Positions 15,774 through 25,073 are shown, counted from the stretch's first letter. The stretch is DNA of 64,000 nucleotides from Vibrio halioticoli NBRC 102217 (GCF_000496695.1 NZ_BAUJ01000005.1:62001-126000); one strand, 5' to 3'. Program-made: numbers and translations. The notes: a model not told the origin generated them from the sequence alone.

Positions 15774-16539
15774 TTTCTAAAGCGGCGTACGCTTGCGGAA
15801 TATCTGTGATCATCATATCCACGCCCCAATGCCAATAATCATCCACCAGCTCGGGTAAATTAGGCGTGTAACAATACAACTGATAATCAAACTGCTTGAT
15901 CTGCTGCGCTATCGTTGAGTTTAAAAAACGGTAATCACAATGCACGCTGTAGGCTTTGATCTCGCGTAAAATATCAAACGCCTCACGCGGGATTTTTTGC
16001 CATAGCTGGCCTCGGCGCACTTGTGGTAATAGATCTTGCATCTCAATTAATGCTTGGGTGTGAAAACTAGAAAATAAGATCTGATCTGCGGCAATACCCG
16101 AGGCAATGATGACTTGCGCCACTTTAGCGCACAACAGTGCAATATCGTCTTGCGGATACACTTTAAGCTCAATGTTCAGCTTTGTTTGGGTGCGCTGCAC
16201 AAAGTCTAATGTTTCCAACAAGGTCGGAATAGGCTCCCCCCTATATTTATCATTAAACCACAGACCCGCATCCAATTTTTTCAATTGTGATAACGTCATT
16301 TCTGCCACTTTGCCACAACCGTTAGTGCATCGGTTAACGGTATCATCATGGATGACCATAGGTACGCCATCACTGGATAACTGCACATCAATTTCAATCC
16401 ACTGACACCCTGCATCTACCGCAAGTATAAACGCTGCTAGCGTATTCTCTGGCGCTTGGTTTGAAACACCACGATGCGCCATAGTTTTTAAAATAGCGTT
16501 GGTTTTTAAAACACCATTGGCCTGCAAAATACTAGACAT
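15766..16539 (-). CDS. ugpQ: glycerophosphodiester phosphodiesterase
   Basis: Cytosolic enzyme hydrolysing glycerophosphodiesters to sn-glycerol-3-phosphate and an alcohol. The GDPD hallmark is present: HRGVSNQAPENTLAAF (catalytic His-Arg), then EIDVQLSSDGVPMVIHDD with the metal-binding Glu/Asp and second His, and LNIELK. There is no signal peptide, so it acts on imported diesters, like UgpQ rather than periplasmic GlpQ. 257 aa matches UgpQ. It is transcribed away from the ugp transport operon, and the gene for its probable regulator overlaps its end. GAG precedes the ATG at 16539. Confidence 0.92.
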   Translation of the reverse strand: MSSILQANGVLKTNAILKTMAHRGVSNQAPENTLAAFILAVDAGCQWIEIDVQLSSDGVPMVIHDDTVNRCTNGCGKVAEMTLSQLKKLDAGLWFNDKYRGEPIPTLLETLDFVQRTQTKLNIELKVYPQDDIALLCAKVAQVIIASGIAADQILFSSFHTQALIEMQDLLPQVRRGQLWQKIPREAFDILREIKAYSVHCDYRFLNSTIAQQIKQFDYQLYCYTPNLPELVDDYWHWGVDMMITDIPQAYAALENV

Positions 16540-16625
16540 TCACTCTCATTCCATATCTGCCGAAATTGCCTAAAGAATGTCAGCCAAATATGACAAATTA
16601 ATGTCATTACTGATACAAGCCAGAC

Positions 16626-16640
16626 GTTCAATTAAGTTCA
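16626..16640. promoter_or_regulatory. possible operator half-sites for the DeoR regulator
   Basis: GTTCAATTAAGTTCA carries two GTTCA direct repeats spaced 10 bp (one helical turn) in the ugpQ/ugpB intergenic region, matching the GTTCA element of the inverted repeat downstream. Confidence 0.4.
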
Positions 16641-16711
16641 TTTATCTGTAATCCAAACGTCATGTTTCTCGCTTAACTTTCACTTGAACACAAAAACAAA
16701 CATATGAATAC

Positions 16712-16739
16712 AAATGAACATAGATCATCAAGTTCATTT
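16712..16739. promoter_or_regulatory. inverted repeat, probable operator of ugpB
   Basis: AAATGAAC and GTTCATTT form a perfect 8-bp inverted repeat with a 12-base spacer, 35 bp before the ugpB start codon. DeoR-family sites often contain TTCG/TTCA-type arms. The position suits repression of the transport operon. Confidence 0.5.
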
Positions 16740-16773
16740 CTTATTACCCAAACTTAAATTTAAAGGAACGAAT

Positions 16774-18081
16774 ATGTCGATTACACGCTTCACTGGCGCA
16801 GTACTAGCTACAGCGCTTCTTAGTGCTCAAGCTCACGCAAAGACAGAAGTTGAATGGTGGCACGCCATGGGTGGTGCACTTGGTGAGAAAGTTAACACGA
16901 TTGCGACTGAATTTAACGCTAGCCAGTCTGAGTATGAAATCAAACCGGTATTTAAAGGTAGCTACGCAGAAACAATGACCAGCGCGATTGCAGCATTCCG
17001 CGCCAAAGAGCAGCCAGCTATCGTTCAGGTATTCGAAGTAGGCACTGCGACAATGATGGGGGCTGAGCAAGCGATTTACCCTGTTTACCAATTGATGCAA
17101 GACACTAAAGAGCAGTTCGACTCTAGTGACTACCTACCTGCAGTAACGGGGTACTACACCACTAAAGATGGCAAAATGTTATCCATGCCGTTCAACAGCT
17201 CAACACCTGTGATGTACTACAACCAAGACATGTTTGCTAAAGCGGGCATCAAAGAAGCACCGAAAACATGGAAAGAGATGGAAGAAACATCTCTGAAACT
17301 GATGAAATCTGGCGCTAAGTGTGGTTTCACAACCACATGGCAATCATGGGTTCAAATCGAAAACTTTGGTGCGCGTAACAACGTTCCTGTTGCCACTAAG
17401 CAAAATGGATTTGATGGTTTTGACACTGAGTACACCTTCAATACTGAACCATTTGTTAAGCACATCGACCAAATGGCGAAGTGGTCTAAAGAAGGCGTAT
17501 TTAAGTACGGCGGTCGCCAATCTGACGGTATGCCATTGTTCTACACTGGCGAATGTGCGATGACCATGGGCTCTTCAGCAGGTCTAGCGGGCATTCAAGA
17601 AAACATGCAAGGTATTAACGTAGGTGTAGCGCAGCTTCCTTACGACGACACTCTAGTAAAAACGCCACAAAATACCATCATCGGTGGCGCATCTCTTTGG
17701 GTTCTTCGTGGTCACTCAAGCGAAGAGTACAAAGGCGTAGCGAAATTCTTTACTTACCTATCTAGCCCTGAAGTACAGTCAGAATGGCACAAAGGCACAG
17801 GCTACCTGCCAATCACTAAAGACGCTTACGAATTGACCAAGAAAGAAGGCTTCTACAAGTCTCACCCTGGTACAGACACCGCTGTTATCCAAATGACAGA
17901 AACGCCGCCAACGGCAAACTCGAAAGGCATTCGCTTTGGTAACTTCCTACAAACTCGCGACATCATCAACGAAGAACTAGAAGCGGTTTGGGCGGGTCGT
18001 AAATCAGCGACTACAGCACTAAACACTGCTGTGCAACGTGGTGACCAACAACTACGTCGCTTCGAACGTACGCAAAAGTAA
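16774..18081 (+). CDS. ugpB: sn-glycerol-3-phosphate ABC transporter, binding protein
   Basis: Periplasmic solute-binding component for glycerol-3-phosphate and glycerophosphodiesters. After a signal peptide (ending SAQAHA) come the stretches expected in UgpB: WWHAMGGALGEKVN, FKGSYAETMTSAIAAFRA, VQVFEVGTATMMGA, PFNSSTPVMYYNQD, NAENFGARNN-type loop, IIGGASLWVLRG, EWHKGTGYLPITK and RFGNFLQTRDIINEELE. 435 aa agrees with the family. The ATG at 16774 has AAAGGAACG upstream; the frame is open further up but without a signal start. Codon use is more biased than in the permease genes, and a strong hairpin follows, consistent with high expression of the binding protein. Confidence 0.95.
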   Translation: MSITRFTGAVLATALLSAQAHAKTEVEWWHAMGGALGEKVNTIATEFNASQSEYEIKPVFKGSYAETMTSAIAAFRAKEQPAIVQVFEVGTATMMGAEQAIYPVYQLMQDTKEQFDSSDYLPAVTGYYTTKDGKMLSMPFNSSTPVMYYNQDMFAKAGIKEAPKTWKEMEETSLKLMKSGAKCGFTTTWQSWVQIENFGARNNVPVATKQNGFDGFDTEYTFNTEPFVKHIDQMAKWSKEGVFKYGGRQSDGMPLFYTGECAMTMGSSAGLAGIQENMQGINVGVAQLPYDDTLVKTPQNTIIGGASLWVLRGHSSEEYKGVAKFFTYLSSPEVQSEWHKGTGYLPITKDAYELTKKEGFYKSHPGTDTAVIQMTETPPTANSKGIRFGNFLQTRDIINEELEAVWAGRKSATTALNTAVQRGDQQLRRFERTQK

Positions 18082-18088
18082 CCTATCT

Positions 18089-18121
18089 CGCCACCTGATC
18101 TTAATTAAAGATCAGGTGGCG
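18089..18121 (+). terminator. intercistronic hairpin after ugpB
   Basis: A perfect 14-bp stem (CGCCACCTGATCTT with AAGATCAGGTGGCG) and 5-base loop lies 8 bp after ugpB, without a T-tract. This type protects the upstream message and reduces expression of the membrane components. Confidence 0.75.
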
Positions 18122-18137
18122 TTCACTGGATTTTTAT

Positions 18138-19019
18138 ATGTCTTCACAAGTTGTTTTTAAACACAAATGGTTACCCGTTGCGCTTATTGCGCCGCAATTA
18201 ATCATCACTCTGGTGTTTTTTATCTGGCCAGCTGGTCAGGCAGTTTTCCAATCTACCCTGTTAGAAGATGCTTTTGGCATCAGTCGTGAGTTCGTGGGAT
18301 TGGAAAACTTCTTGAATTTATTTAGCGATAAGCTCTATTTAAACTCTTTTCTTACCACTATGCAGTTCAGCATCAGCGTTGCGGTACTCGCCCTTGTCAG
18401 TGCATTAGTGCTGGCCGCTTTTGCCGAACAAATCATGCGCGGCGCGACGTTTTATCGCACTTTTTTGATTTGGCCGTATGCGGTTGCCCCTGTAGTCGCA
18501 GGTTCTTTGTGGCTATTTCTGTTTGATCCCACTATTGGCGTAGTCAGCGAAATACTGAATTTATTTAATGTGAATTGGAATCCAACCCTGAACGGCACTC
18601 ACGCCATGTGGATGGTGGTGATTACCTCTACTTGGAAGCAAATCAGCTACAACTTTTTGTTTTTCTTAGCGGCCTTACAATCAGTTCCTAAGTCATTGCA
18701 TGAAGCTGCCGCTATTGATGGTAGTGGCCCAATTAAGCGTTTTCTCACCATCAGTTTCCCACTGATTTCGCCCACTAGCTTCTTCCTATTGGTAGTGAAC
18801 TTTGTGTACGCCTTCTTTGATACTTTTGCGGTTATCCATGCCATGACCCAAGGCGGTCCAAGCAACAGTACCTCAACGCTAGTGTACAAAGTGTATAACG
18901 ACGGCTTTATCGGTCTTGATCTTGGTTCATCGGCCGCCCAGTCCGTGGTGTTGATGATCTTAGTGGCGCTACTGACTGTCATTCAATTTAAATACGTAGA
19001 AAAGAAGGTGGCTTACTAA
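18138..19019 (+). CDS. ugpA: sn-glycerol-3-phosphate ABC transporter, permease 1
   Basis: Inner-membrane permease with six predicted membrane segments. The EAA loop reads [32 protein letters not shown], the coupling site for the ATPase. The motif [14 protein letters not shown] near the first periplasmic loop is typical of UgpA-type MalF-like permeases. 293 aa matches UgpA. It follows ugpB after the intercistronic hairpin and shares one base of its stop codon region with ugpE, so the two are translated together. Confidence 0.94.
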   Translation: MSSQVVFKHKWLPVALIAPQLIITLVFFIWPAGQAVFQSTLLEDAFGISREFVGLENFLNLFSDKLYLNSFLTTMQFSISVAVLALVSALVLAAFAEQIMRGATFYRTFLIWPYAVAPVVAGSLWLFLFDPTIGVVSEILNLFNVNWNPTLNGTHAMWMVVITSTWKQISYNFLFFLAALQSVPKSLHEAAAIDGSGPIKRFLTISFPLISPTSFFLLVVNFVYAFFDTFAVIHAMTQGGPSNSTSTLVYKVYNDGFIGLDLGSSAAQSVVLMILVALLTVIQFKYVEKKVAY

Positions 19020-19867
19020 TGGTAGAACGACGCCCTTTATTTAAACTCGTTTGTCATTTGGTACTGATTCTCGGTATTTTGGCCATCGCGTTACCGGTGT
19101 GGATTGCTTTAGTGGCAACCACTCACCCCAATACGGCATTTGCGACCGGCACACCACTGTGGTTTGGCGATCTTGGTTTGAGCGTGTTTGTAGATTTACT
19201 GTCGGGTACCGGCGTACACAACAACAGCGCCCTGCCTATTCCGCAGATGCTACTCAACTCATTTATCATGGCGATATGCATCACTATCGGTAAGCTGACC
19301 ATTTCAATTTTGTCTGCTTATGCGGTGGTATTTTTTGAATTTCGCGGCCGTATGCTGGCATTTTGGATGATCTTTTTCACCTTAATGCTGCCAGTCGAAG
19401 TGCGCATCATGCCTACCTTTGAGGTAATCACTAACCTCAATATGTTGAACTCATTCTATGGTTTGACTATTCCTTTGATTGCCAGTGCGACCGCGACTTT
19501 CTTATTTAGGCAGTTTTTCTTAACTGTCCCTAAAGAACTGGTCGAAGCGGCGCGCATTGATGGCGCAGGCCCAATGAAGTTCTTTTTTGATATTTTATTG
19601 CCGCTATCGCGCACCAACATTGCGGCTCTTTTTGTGATCACCTTTATTTATGGGTGGAATCAATACCTTTGGCCTTTGCTCATCACCACAGACACTAGCT
19701 ATTACACCATTGTAATGGGCATCAAGCAGATGCTTGGCGTTGTCGATGGCGTGATTGAATGGAACAAGATCATGGCGACCACCATTATTGCCATGCTACC
19801 CCCTGTCATCGTGGTTATCGGGATGCAAAAAGCATTCGTCAAAGGCCTTGTGGATTCGGAGAAATAA
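19019..19867 (+). CDS. ugpE: sn-glycerol-3-phosphate ABC transporter, permease 2
   Basis: Second permease of the Ugp importer, six membrane segments. The EAA loop is VPKELVEAARIDGAGPMKFFFDILLPLSRTNIAALF, and FEFRGRMLAFWMIFFTLMLPVEVRIMPTFEVI and YGWNQYLWPLLIT are typical of UgpE. 282 aa, normal. The start codon overlaps the ugpA stop, and the gene ends 3 bp before ugpC. Confidence 0.94.
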   Translation: MVERRPLFKLVCHLVLILGILAIALPVWIALVATTHPNTAFATGTPLWFGDLGLSVFVDLLSGTGVHNNSALPIPQMLLNSFIMAICITIGKLTISILSAYAVVFFEFRGRMLAFWMIFFTLMLPVEVRIMPTFEVITNLNMLNSFYGLTIPLIASATATFLFRQFFLTVPKELVEAARIDGAGPMKFFFDILLPLSRTNIAALFVITFIYGWNQYLWPLLITTDTSYYTIVMGIKQMLGVVDGVIEWNKIMATTIIAMLPPVIVVIGMQKAFVKGLVDSEK

Positions 19868-19870
19868 TTT

Positions 19871-20977
19871 ATGTCTACCTTAACTCTTTCAAATATCGCT
19901 AAGTGCTACCCAAATGGATACCAAGCGATTCAAAAACTTAATTTAAACATCCAAGACGGCGAAATGGTGGTCTTAGTTGGCCCAAGTGGCTGTGGTAAAT
20001 CAACGCTGCTGCGTATGATTGCAGGTCTAGAAGAGATCTCCAGTGGCGAGCTAAAAATTGATGACAAAATCGTCAACGATCACGAACCAAGCGAACGTGA
20101 TATTGCGATGGTGTTCCAGAACTATGCCCTATATCCGCATATGTCGGTATTTAATAACATGGCGTATGGCCTACGTAACCGCAAAACGCCAAAAGCTGAG
20201 ATTGAAAAACTGGTCAATCAAGCCGCTGAAATGCTTGAGCTGTCTCATCTATTAGACCGTAAGCCTAAGCAACTCTCTGGTGGTCAACGTCAGCGCGTGG
20301 CAATGGGGCGCGCCATTGTGCGTAAGCCAAAAGTATTTTTATTTGATGAGCCGCTATCAAACCTTGACGCTAAGTTGCGCGTACAGATGCGCCTAGAGAT
20401 CAAACGACTGCAACGTAACCTAAATACTACCTCTGTGTACGTTACCCACGATCAGGTTGAAGCCATGACACTGGCCGATAAGCTAGTGGTGCTAAACCAA
20501 GGTAATGTAGAGCAAGTAGGTTCACCGCTTGAGATCTATCAAAAACCTGCATCACTGTTTGTGGCCACCTTTATGGGCTCTCCGGCGATGAATATCTTAA
20601 ACGCGAATATTAGTGAGCTCGGCATTCATATTGGCGAGACTATTTTACCCATCAACAGCCAAGGCCTTCCTTACGGAGTGATTAAAGTTGGTCTGCGTCC
20701 TGAGCATTTGTTGCTAGAAAAACACAACCCAAGATTTAGCGTAAAAGTGGAATTAATTGAAGCGCTTGGCGCTGATTTATTATTGTACTGCCACACTCTT
20801 GATGCGCATCCACAAAATCTGGTTGTTCGCGTTGATGGTCATGAGGCGATTCAGCCTGATGACATCATTGGCCTAGACTTTGATAATGAATCCATCCACC
20901 TATTTGATACCCAAAGCGAAGCACGTTTTGATTTTGAATGTGTCGCTTCGCAACAAAAAGAGGCTGTAAATGCTTGA
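19871..20977 (+). CDS. ugpC: sn-glycerol-3-phosphate ABC transporter, ATPase
   Basis: Cytoplasmic ATPase powering the importer. Walker A GPSGCGKST, Q-loop VFQNYALYPHMSV, signature LSGGQRQRVAMGRA, Walker B VFLFDEPLSNLDAKLR and the switch His in THDQVEAM are all present. The C-terminal TOBE/OB regulatory region (~235-350) has VGLRPEHL, as in MalK/UgpC. 368 aa is usual. It overlaps the next gene by 8 bp. Confidence 0.94.
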   Translation: MSTLTLSNIAKCYPNGYQAIQKLNLNIQDGEMVVLVGPSGCGKSTLLRMIAGLEEISSGELKIDDKIVNDHEPSERDIAMVFQNYALYPHMSVFNNMAYGLRNRKTPKAEIEKLVNQAAEMLELSHLLDRKPKQLSGGQRQRVAMGRAIVRKPKVFLFDEPLSNLDAKLRVQMRLEIKRLQRNLNTTSVYVTHDQVEAMTLADKLVVLNQGNVEQVGSPLEIYQKPASLFVATFMGSPAMNILNANISELGIHIGETILPINSQGLPYGVIKVGLRPEHLLLEKHNPRFSVKVELIEALGADLLLYCHTLDAHPQNLVVRVDGHEAIQPDDIIGLDFDNESIHLFDTQSEARFDFECVASQQKEAVNA

Positions 20978-21800
20978 CCCAATCAACACCATTGACCTTA
21001 ATCGCCTCCGCGATATTGAATGGTTGTTAACCGACGTAGACGATACTCTGACATGGGAAGGTAAACTTCCTGATGTCACCCTAAAGGCCCTGTACGACTT
21101 ACAGCAAGTTGGGGTTAAGGTTGTTGCGGTAACTGGCGCTTGCGCTGGTTGGTGTGACCAAATTGCAAAATTATGGCCTGTAAATGGCGTGATCGGCGAA
21201 AATGGCGCATTTTGGATGCAAAAAAATGCCACTGACTTTAGTGTTCACTCTGCACTGCCCATGCAGGAAATGCAGCAGCAACAAGCTAAACTAAAGCACG
21301 AACTAGAACAGCTTTTAGCACAGTATGATGATATTGGCTTTGCCTCTGATCAGCCGTTTCGCTACTGCGATATAGCGATCAATCTTAGTCAAGACCGAGA
21401 GCCTGTCAGTGATGAGATTGCGCAACAGCTAATGATGAAATGTCGTGCGCTAAGCATTGAAGGACAAGCAGTGCACGCCACATTAAGCTCTATCCATCTC
21501 AATGTATGGTTAGGAGAGCATAGCAAACGCATCACTGGTGAAGCATATCTGAGAGCATACAGCACTTTTGAAGATTTACCGCTACAGCGCATCAGTTATG
21601 TGGGCGACTCACAAAACGATGAAGCTATGTTTCAATGGCTTCCAACGACGTTTGGCGTCAACAATATTCACAAGGTGTTAGACCAGTTGACCAGCACACC
21701 AAGTCATCTGTTGACTGAAAATGGCGGATTTGGCTTTGCTGAATTGGCCAATAAAATTGTGGATGCAAAACGCCACACCCTAAAAGTGGTGGCTGGATAA
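20970..21800 (+). CDS. HAD-superfamily (IIB, Cof-like) phosphatase in the ugp operon
   Basis: Haloacid-dehalogenase phosphohydrolase. Motif I is DVDDTLT (nucleophile and acid/base Asp), motif II lies at VVAVTGA, and motif III/IV is YVGDSQNDEAMF. The inserted cap (about 80-190) marks the IIB subclass, which acts on sugar or polyol phosphates. Overlap with ugpC and the terminator right after it show it belongs to the operon, so its substrate is probably glycerol phosphate or a sugar phosphate derived from imported diesters. The substrate is inferred, not visible. 276 aa. HAD phosphatases are not part of the E. coli ugp operon. Confidence 0.82.
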   Translation: MLDPINTIDLNRLRDIEWLLTDVDDTLTWEGKLPDVTLKALYDLQQVGVKVVAVTGACAGWCDQIAKLWPVNGVIGENGAFWMQKNATDFSVHSALPMQEMQQQQAKLKHELEQLLAQYDDIGFASDQPFRYCDIAINLSQDREPVSDEIAQQLMMKCRALSIEGQAVHATLSSIHLNVWLGEHSKRITGEAYLRAYSTFEDLPLQRISYVGDSQNDEAMFQWLPTTFGVNNIHKVLDQLTSTPSHLLTENGGFGFAELANKIVDAKRHTLKVVAG

Positions 21801-21840
21801 TCTTAACTTTTGTCTTTGATAAGAATGCCCCACTCATAAT

Positions 21841-21876
21841 AAAGCCCCGCTGATTTATCGCAATCAGCGGGGCTTT
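21841..21876. terminator. bidirectional intrinsic terminator
   Basis: AAAGCCCCGCTGATT and AATCAGCGGGGCTTT form a perfect 15-bp stem with a 6-base loop, with A/T flanks on both strands. It ends the ugp operon and the converging methyltransferase gene. Confidence 0.92.
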
Positions 21877-21904
21877 TGTCTGTTACTGTGGACAAATTAA
21901 CGAG

Positions 21905-22972
21905 TTATTTCGCCTGCAATTTTAACAGTGTATGACCTAAGCCAATGTTATCGATGCGCTCATCCACTGCAAGACCGGCTTCTTCGATAATTTCTAGGAA
22001 GTCATCACTGCGGTAGAAACGGCTATTACCGTTGGCTAAACAGGTAAAGTACAGTGAAGTGGCATTTAGGCTGTATGCGGCAGCTTCGTATTTTTGTGCA
22101 TCCCAGAACAGTTCCAGAATGTAGATTGAATCACCAGGTCGAAGCTGCTTCTTCACGCGCTTCAAAATACTGAGAATTTCCATAGGTGAGAAACAATCTA
22201 AGAACTGGCTCATCCACCATGTGTCGATGTTGTCTGGCAGAGTCTGCTCTTTATTGAGCATGTTGGCAGGGTAAAAATTAATGCGATCGGCAAAGCCGTT
22301 CTTTTCGGCATTGATTTTTGCCATCTCAAGTTGTTGAGGCAAATCGACAATAGTGACGTTCACGTCTTGATCGTAGTTACAGCACTGCAACGCCCACTTA
22401 CCTGTGTTACCACCGATATCAGCAATTTTCTGTGGTTTATTGCCAAATACCGTTTCGAGTAATTTAGGGAATGAACGATCCGAGTAGAAGTGATCAAAGT
22501 TAAACCAACTTTGTTTGGCTTGCTCTGGTAAACGAGATAGGCCTTCGTAGATAGTTTCCCAATCGCCCAACTCTTTAAGTCCAGCCGGTTTGCCTTCTAC
22601 AATCGCTTCCGTTAAATGCATCATCGCGGCGTAACAAACGTCAGCAGTAAAATCCATATTCGCTTTGGTCATGCCATCGTGTAACAGGAAGAAACCAAGG
22701 TTAGCGATAATATAATTAGGCTTATTATAGGTAACGATATTGGCACTAACTGCCATATCAAGAAGAACTTTAACACCATATTCAGAGACATCAGACTGCT
22801 GACTAATTTGTTCAGCATTGAGCCCTTGCTCACCTGCGTTATCTAACACGGCCAAAATGCCTAAATCACGCAATGTTCTCGCAGTATGAAATACGATAGG
22901 AGCAAAGGATAACTTTTGCGCTTCAGTTTTCGCTTCTAGCGCGGTATATGGGTCTTGTTCTTTATTTAACAC
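21905..22972 (-). CDS. SAM-dependent methyltransferase of the aryl polyene locus
   Basis: Methyltransferase of the O-methyltransferase family 2 layout: an N-terminal dimerisation/winged-helix part (about 20-110: LRDLGILAVLDNAGEQGLNAEQIS, YGVKVLLDMAVSANIV) and a C-terminal Rossmann domain. The SAM site is IADIGGNTGKWALQ, followed by VTIVDLPQQLEMAK and the acidic WMSQFLDCFSPMEIL loop. The catalytic His of true O-methyltransferases is not evident. It stands divergent from the APE operon. V. fischeri and E. coli aryl polyenes carry a 4-hydroxy-3-methylphenyl head, so this gene is a good candidate for ring methylation; that assignment is inference. 355 aa. The spacer 22973-23283 (about 310 bp) holds the divergent promoters but I could not place them with certainty. 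Confidence 0.82.
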   Translation of the reverse strand: MLNKEQDPYTALEAKTEAQKLSFAPIVFHTARTLRDLGILAVLDNAGEQGLNAEQISQQSDVSEYGVKVLLDMAVSANIVTYNKPNYIIANLGFFLLHDGMTKANMDFTADVCYAAMMHLTEAIVEGKPAGLKELGDWETIYEGLSRLPEQAKQSWFNFDHFYSDRSFPKLLETVFGNKPQKIADIGGNTGKWALQCCNYDQDVNVTIVDLPQQLEMAKINAEKNGFADRINFYPANMLNKEQTLPDNIDTWWMSQFLDCFSPMEILSILKRVKKQLRPGDSIYILELFWDAQKYEAAAYSLNATSLYFTCLANGNSRFYRSDDFLEIIEEAGLAVDERIDNIGLGHTLLKLQAK

Positions 22973-23283
22973 AAATAAACCTTTATATGTAATTAGAGTG
23001 CCCGCTGAGCAGGTTCTGTTGCAGAGAGTTTTCTCTAGATATCGACGTTGAGCTTATATTCAACGATTACAATTATGAGCAATATTAGCATCTTTTGCTT
23101 TCAAGTTTATTGGGTTAATGTATAGCATTAAGTGAAAATACTTATTGCAAAAATAAACAGAAATAAACTTTCCGGATTTTTATTTCTTTTATTCGTACGC
23201 TTTTTTACGTCGTTTCAGCAATAATCATCTTGATATTAAATTTTATATTTCAAGACATTACATACAAGAGTCTGCACAAAGAT

Positions 23284-24015
23284 ATGCCTAAGAATAACTT
23301 AACACTACAATTCAATATTGATGCATGGAATGCCTACGCACCAGGTATATCAACACAAAGCCAGTGGCAAGAATGGGCAGATTCTGGCATTTGGCCAGAA
23401 GATAATTCGATCATATCTTCCTCAATACCACCAATGATGCGCCGCAGAATGAGTAGTTTAAGCAAGCTTGCCGTGCAAACCTGCATTGAATTACTCAATG
23501 AACATGATGTGCAGTATCTGGTGTTTGCCAGTCGTCATGGCGAGCTGCATCGCAGCGCTAAACTGATTAGCGATATTGTCTCTGGCGAAGAGGCCTCACC
23601 AATGGCGTTTTCACAGTCTGTGCACAACACGGCTGCAGGGCTTGCCACCATAGCCACTAAAAAACCCATTCCGCTGACCTCAATTGCAGCCTCAAGCAAT
23701 ACCTTTCAAAGTGCCCTTATTGAAGCTTGGTTATATTTAACTTGCCACCCAAGCCATAAGGTACTGGTGGTCGATTTTGATGAGCCTTTACCCGATGCAT
23801 ACTCCAAATATGAAAACCAAGTTTACAACGGTTATGGGCTTGGGCTAGTGGTATCATATGGCGATAGATTCACAATCACCAAGCAAATGAGCAATGACAG
23901 CGAAGAGCAACCAATGCCTCAAGCATTAACCTTTCTTCAGCATTTTCTTGGCAGTAACAATAACTGGACGATTACATCATCGAAGCAAATATGGAAGTGG
24001 TATCAAAAGCCATGA
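23284..24015 (+). CDS. apeC: ketosynthase-like chain-length-factor subunit, APE cluster
   Basis: Short ketosynthase-fold protein (Ketoacyl-synt_2 type, about 243 aa) at the head of the APE operon. It has the KS N-terminal elements RRMSSLSKLAVQTCIELL and FSQSVHNTAAGLATIA, but the active-site position reads IAASSNTFQSAL: the nucleophilic Cys is replaced and the C-terminal KS half with its two His residues is missing. In the characterised APE system the non-catalytic partner ApeC pairs with the ketosynthase ApeO, and this gene matches that role. ATG at 23284 (MPKNNLTLQF) is preferred; the frame is open to a TTG further upstream. Its TGA overlaps the ATG of the next gene. Confidence 0.82.
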   Translation: MPKNNLTLQFNIDAWNAYAPGISTQSQWQEWADSGIWPEDNSIISSSIPPMMRRRMSSLSKLAVQTCIELLNEHDVQYLVFASRHGELHRSAKLISDIVSGEEASPMAFSQSVHNTAAGLATIATKKPIPLTSIAASSNTFQSALIEAWLYLTCHPSHKVLVVDFDEPLPDAYSKYENQVYNGYGLGLVVSYGDRFTITKQMSNDSEEQPMPQALTFLQHFLGSNNNWTITSSKQIWKWYQKP

Positions 24016-24776
24016 AGACACTTGACCGCTATTGGCGTGTTTTTGCTACCGGATTCTGCTTTGTGGTCTTTGGATTGGGCGGCTTAGTGCTTAGCTTTTT
24101 AGTGATTCCTGTTATTCATCTATTTGTAAAAAATCAAACTCGCAGAGAGTATAAGGTTCAGGGCGTTATTCAGCGCTCTTTCAATGGCTTTTGTAAACTC
24201 ATGAAGTTTACTGGCGTCATTGATTACCAAATTATTGGTGCTGATATATTAGAACAGGACTCAGACTGTCTGATTATTGCAAACCACCCTAGCCTTATCG
24301 ATTATGTGCTGATTGCCTCACAACTCAAACGTTGTGATTGCTTGGTTAAGTCTTCTATTTGGGCTAACCCTTTTATGAAACACATAGTAAAAGCGGCAGG
24401 TTATATTCCAAATGAAACCGCCGACGATCTTCTGGTACGATGCACACAACGATTTGATAAAGGCAACGTGTTGCTTATCTTCCCTGAAGGGACTAGAACA
24501 ACACCGGGTGTCCCATCAAAATTACAAAGAGGAGCGGCGCAAATTGCCATTCGCACCCAAAGAGATTTGCGTGTAGTGCATATTTCCGTTTCTTCTAGCT
24601 TCCTTACCAAACAAGGGAAATGGTATAACGTACCGTTAAATAAGCCTTTTTTTCGTATTGAAGTAAAAGACAAAGTTAAAGTTCAACCTTTTATTGAACA
24701 AACAGAGTCGCCGACCATTGCGGCTCGCCGTTTGCAACGGCATTTAACTGAGATAATATTTCCTAAGAATCATTAG
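24012..24776 (+). CDS. apeD: 1-acyl-glycerol-3-phosphate acyltransferase-like protein, APE cluster
   Basis: Membrane acyltransferase of the PlsC superfamily. An N-terminal membrane segment (VFATGFCFVVFGLGGLVL) is followed by NHPSLID (HX4D catalytic motif) and FPEGTRTTPG. ATG at 24012 overlaps the apeC stop (ATGA), which favours it over the ATG at 23991. In APE clusters it is thought to attach the polyene to a lipid or glycerol backbone; the exact acceptor is not established. 254 aa. Confidence 0.85.
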   Translation: MKTLDRYWRVFATGFCFVVFGLGGLVLSFLVIPVIHLFVKNQTRREYKVQGVIQRSFNGFCKLMKFTGVIDYQIIGADILEQDSDCLIIANHPSLIDYVLIASQLKRCDCLVKSSIWANPFMKHIVKAAGYIPNETADDLLVRCTQRFDKGNVLLIFPEGTRTTPGVPSKLQRGAAQIAIRTQRDLRVVHISVSSSFLTKQGKWYNVPLNKPFFRIEVKDKVKVQPFIEQTESPTIAARRLQRHLTEIIFPKNH

Positions 24777-24793
24777 CCATAAAGTAGGTCCCT

Positions 24794-25054
24794 GTGGATA
24801 AATTACACAACGAAATTAAACAACTCATCATTGATGCTCTTAACCTTGAAGACTTAACCATTGATGATATTGAAACTGAAGCGCCGCTTTTTGGTGATGG
24901 ATTAGGTTTAGATTCAATCGATGCCCTAGAACTGGGTCTTGCGATTAAAAAGAAATACAACATTATCATTGATGCAGATGACACCAATACTCGCGAGCAC
25001 TTTGCTTCTGTTAGCAATCTCGCCACTTACATCTCTTCACAGATCAGCGAATAA
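24794..25054 (+). CDS. apeE: acyl carrier protein 1, APE cluster
   Basis: 86-aa carrier protein with the phosphopantetheine Ser in GLDSIDALELG and the usual four-helix acidic composition. It starts at GTG 24794, with AGTAGGTC upstream. It and the next gene are paired ACPs; in the studied APE system the growing polyene is carried on these proteins. Confidence 0.92.
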   Translation: MDKLHNEIKQLIIDALNLEDLTIDDIETEAPLFGDGLGLDSIDALELGLAIKKKYNIIIDADDTNTREHFASVSNLATYISSQISE

Positions 25055-25073
25055 TCCCTAGGTATAGACACTC

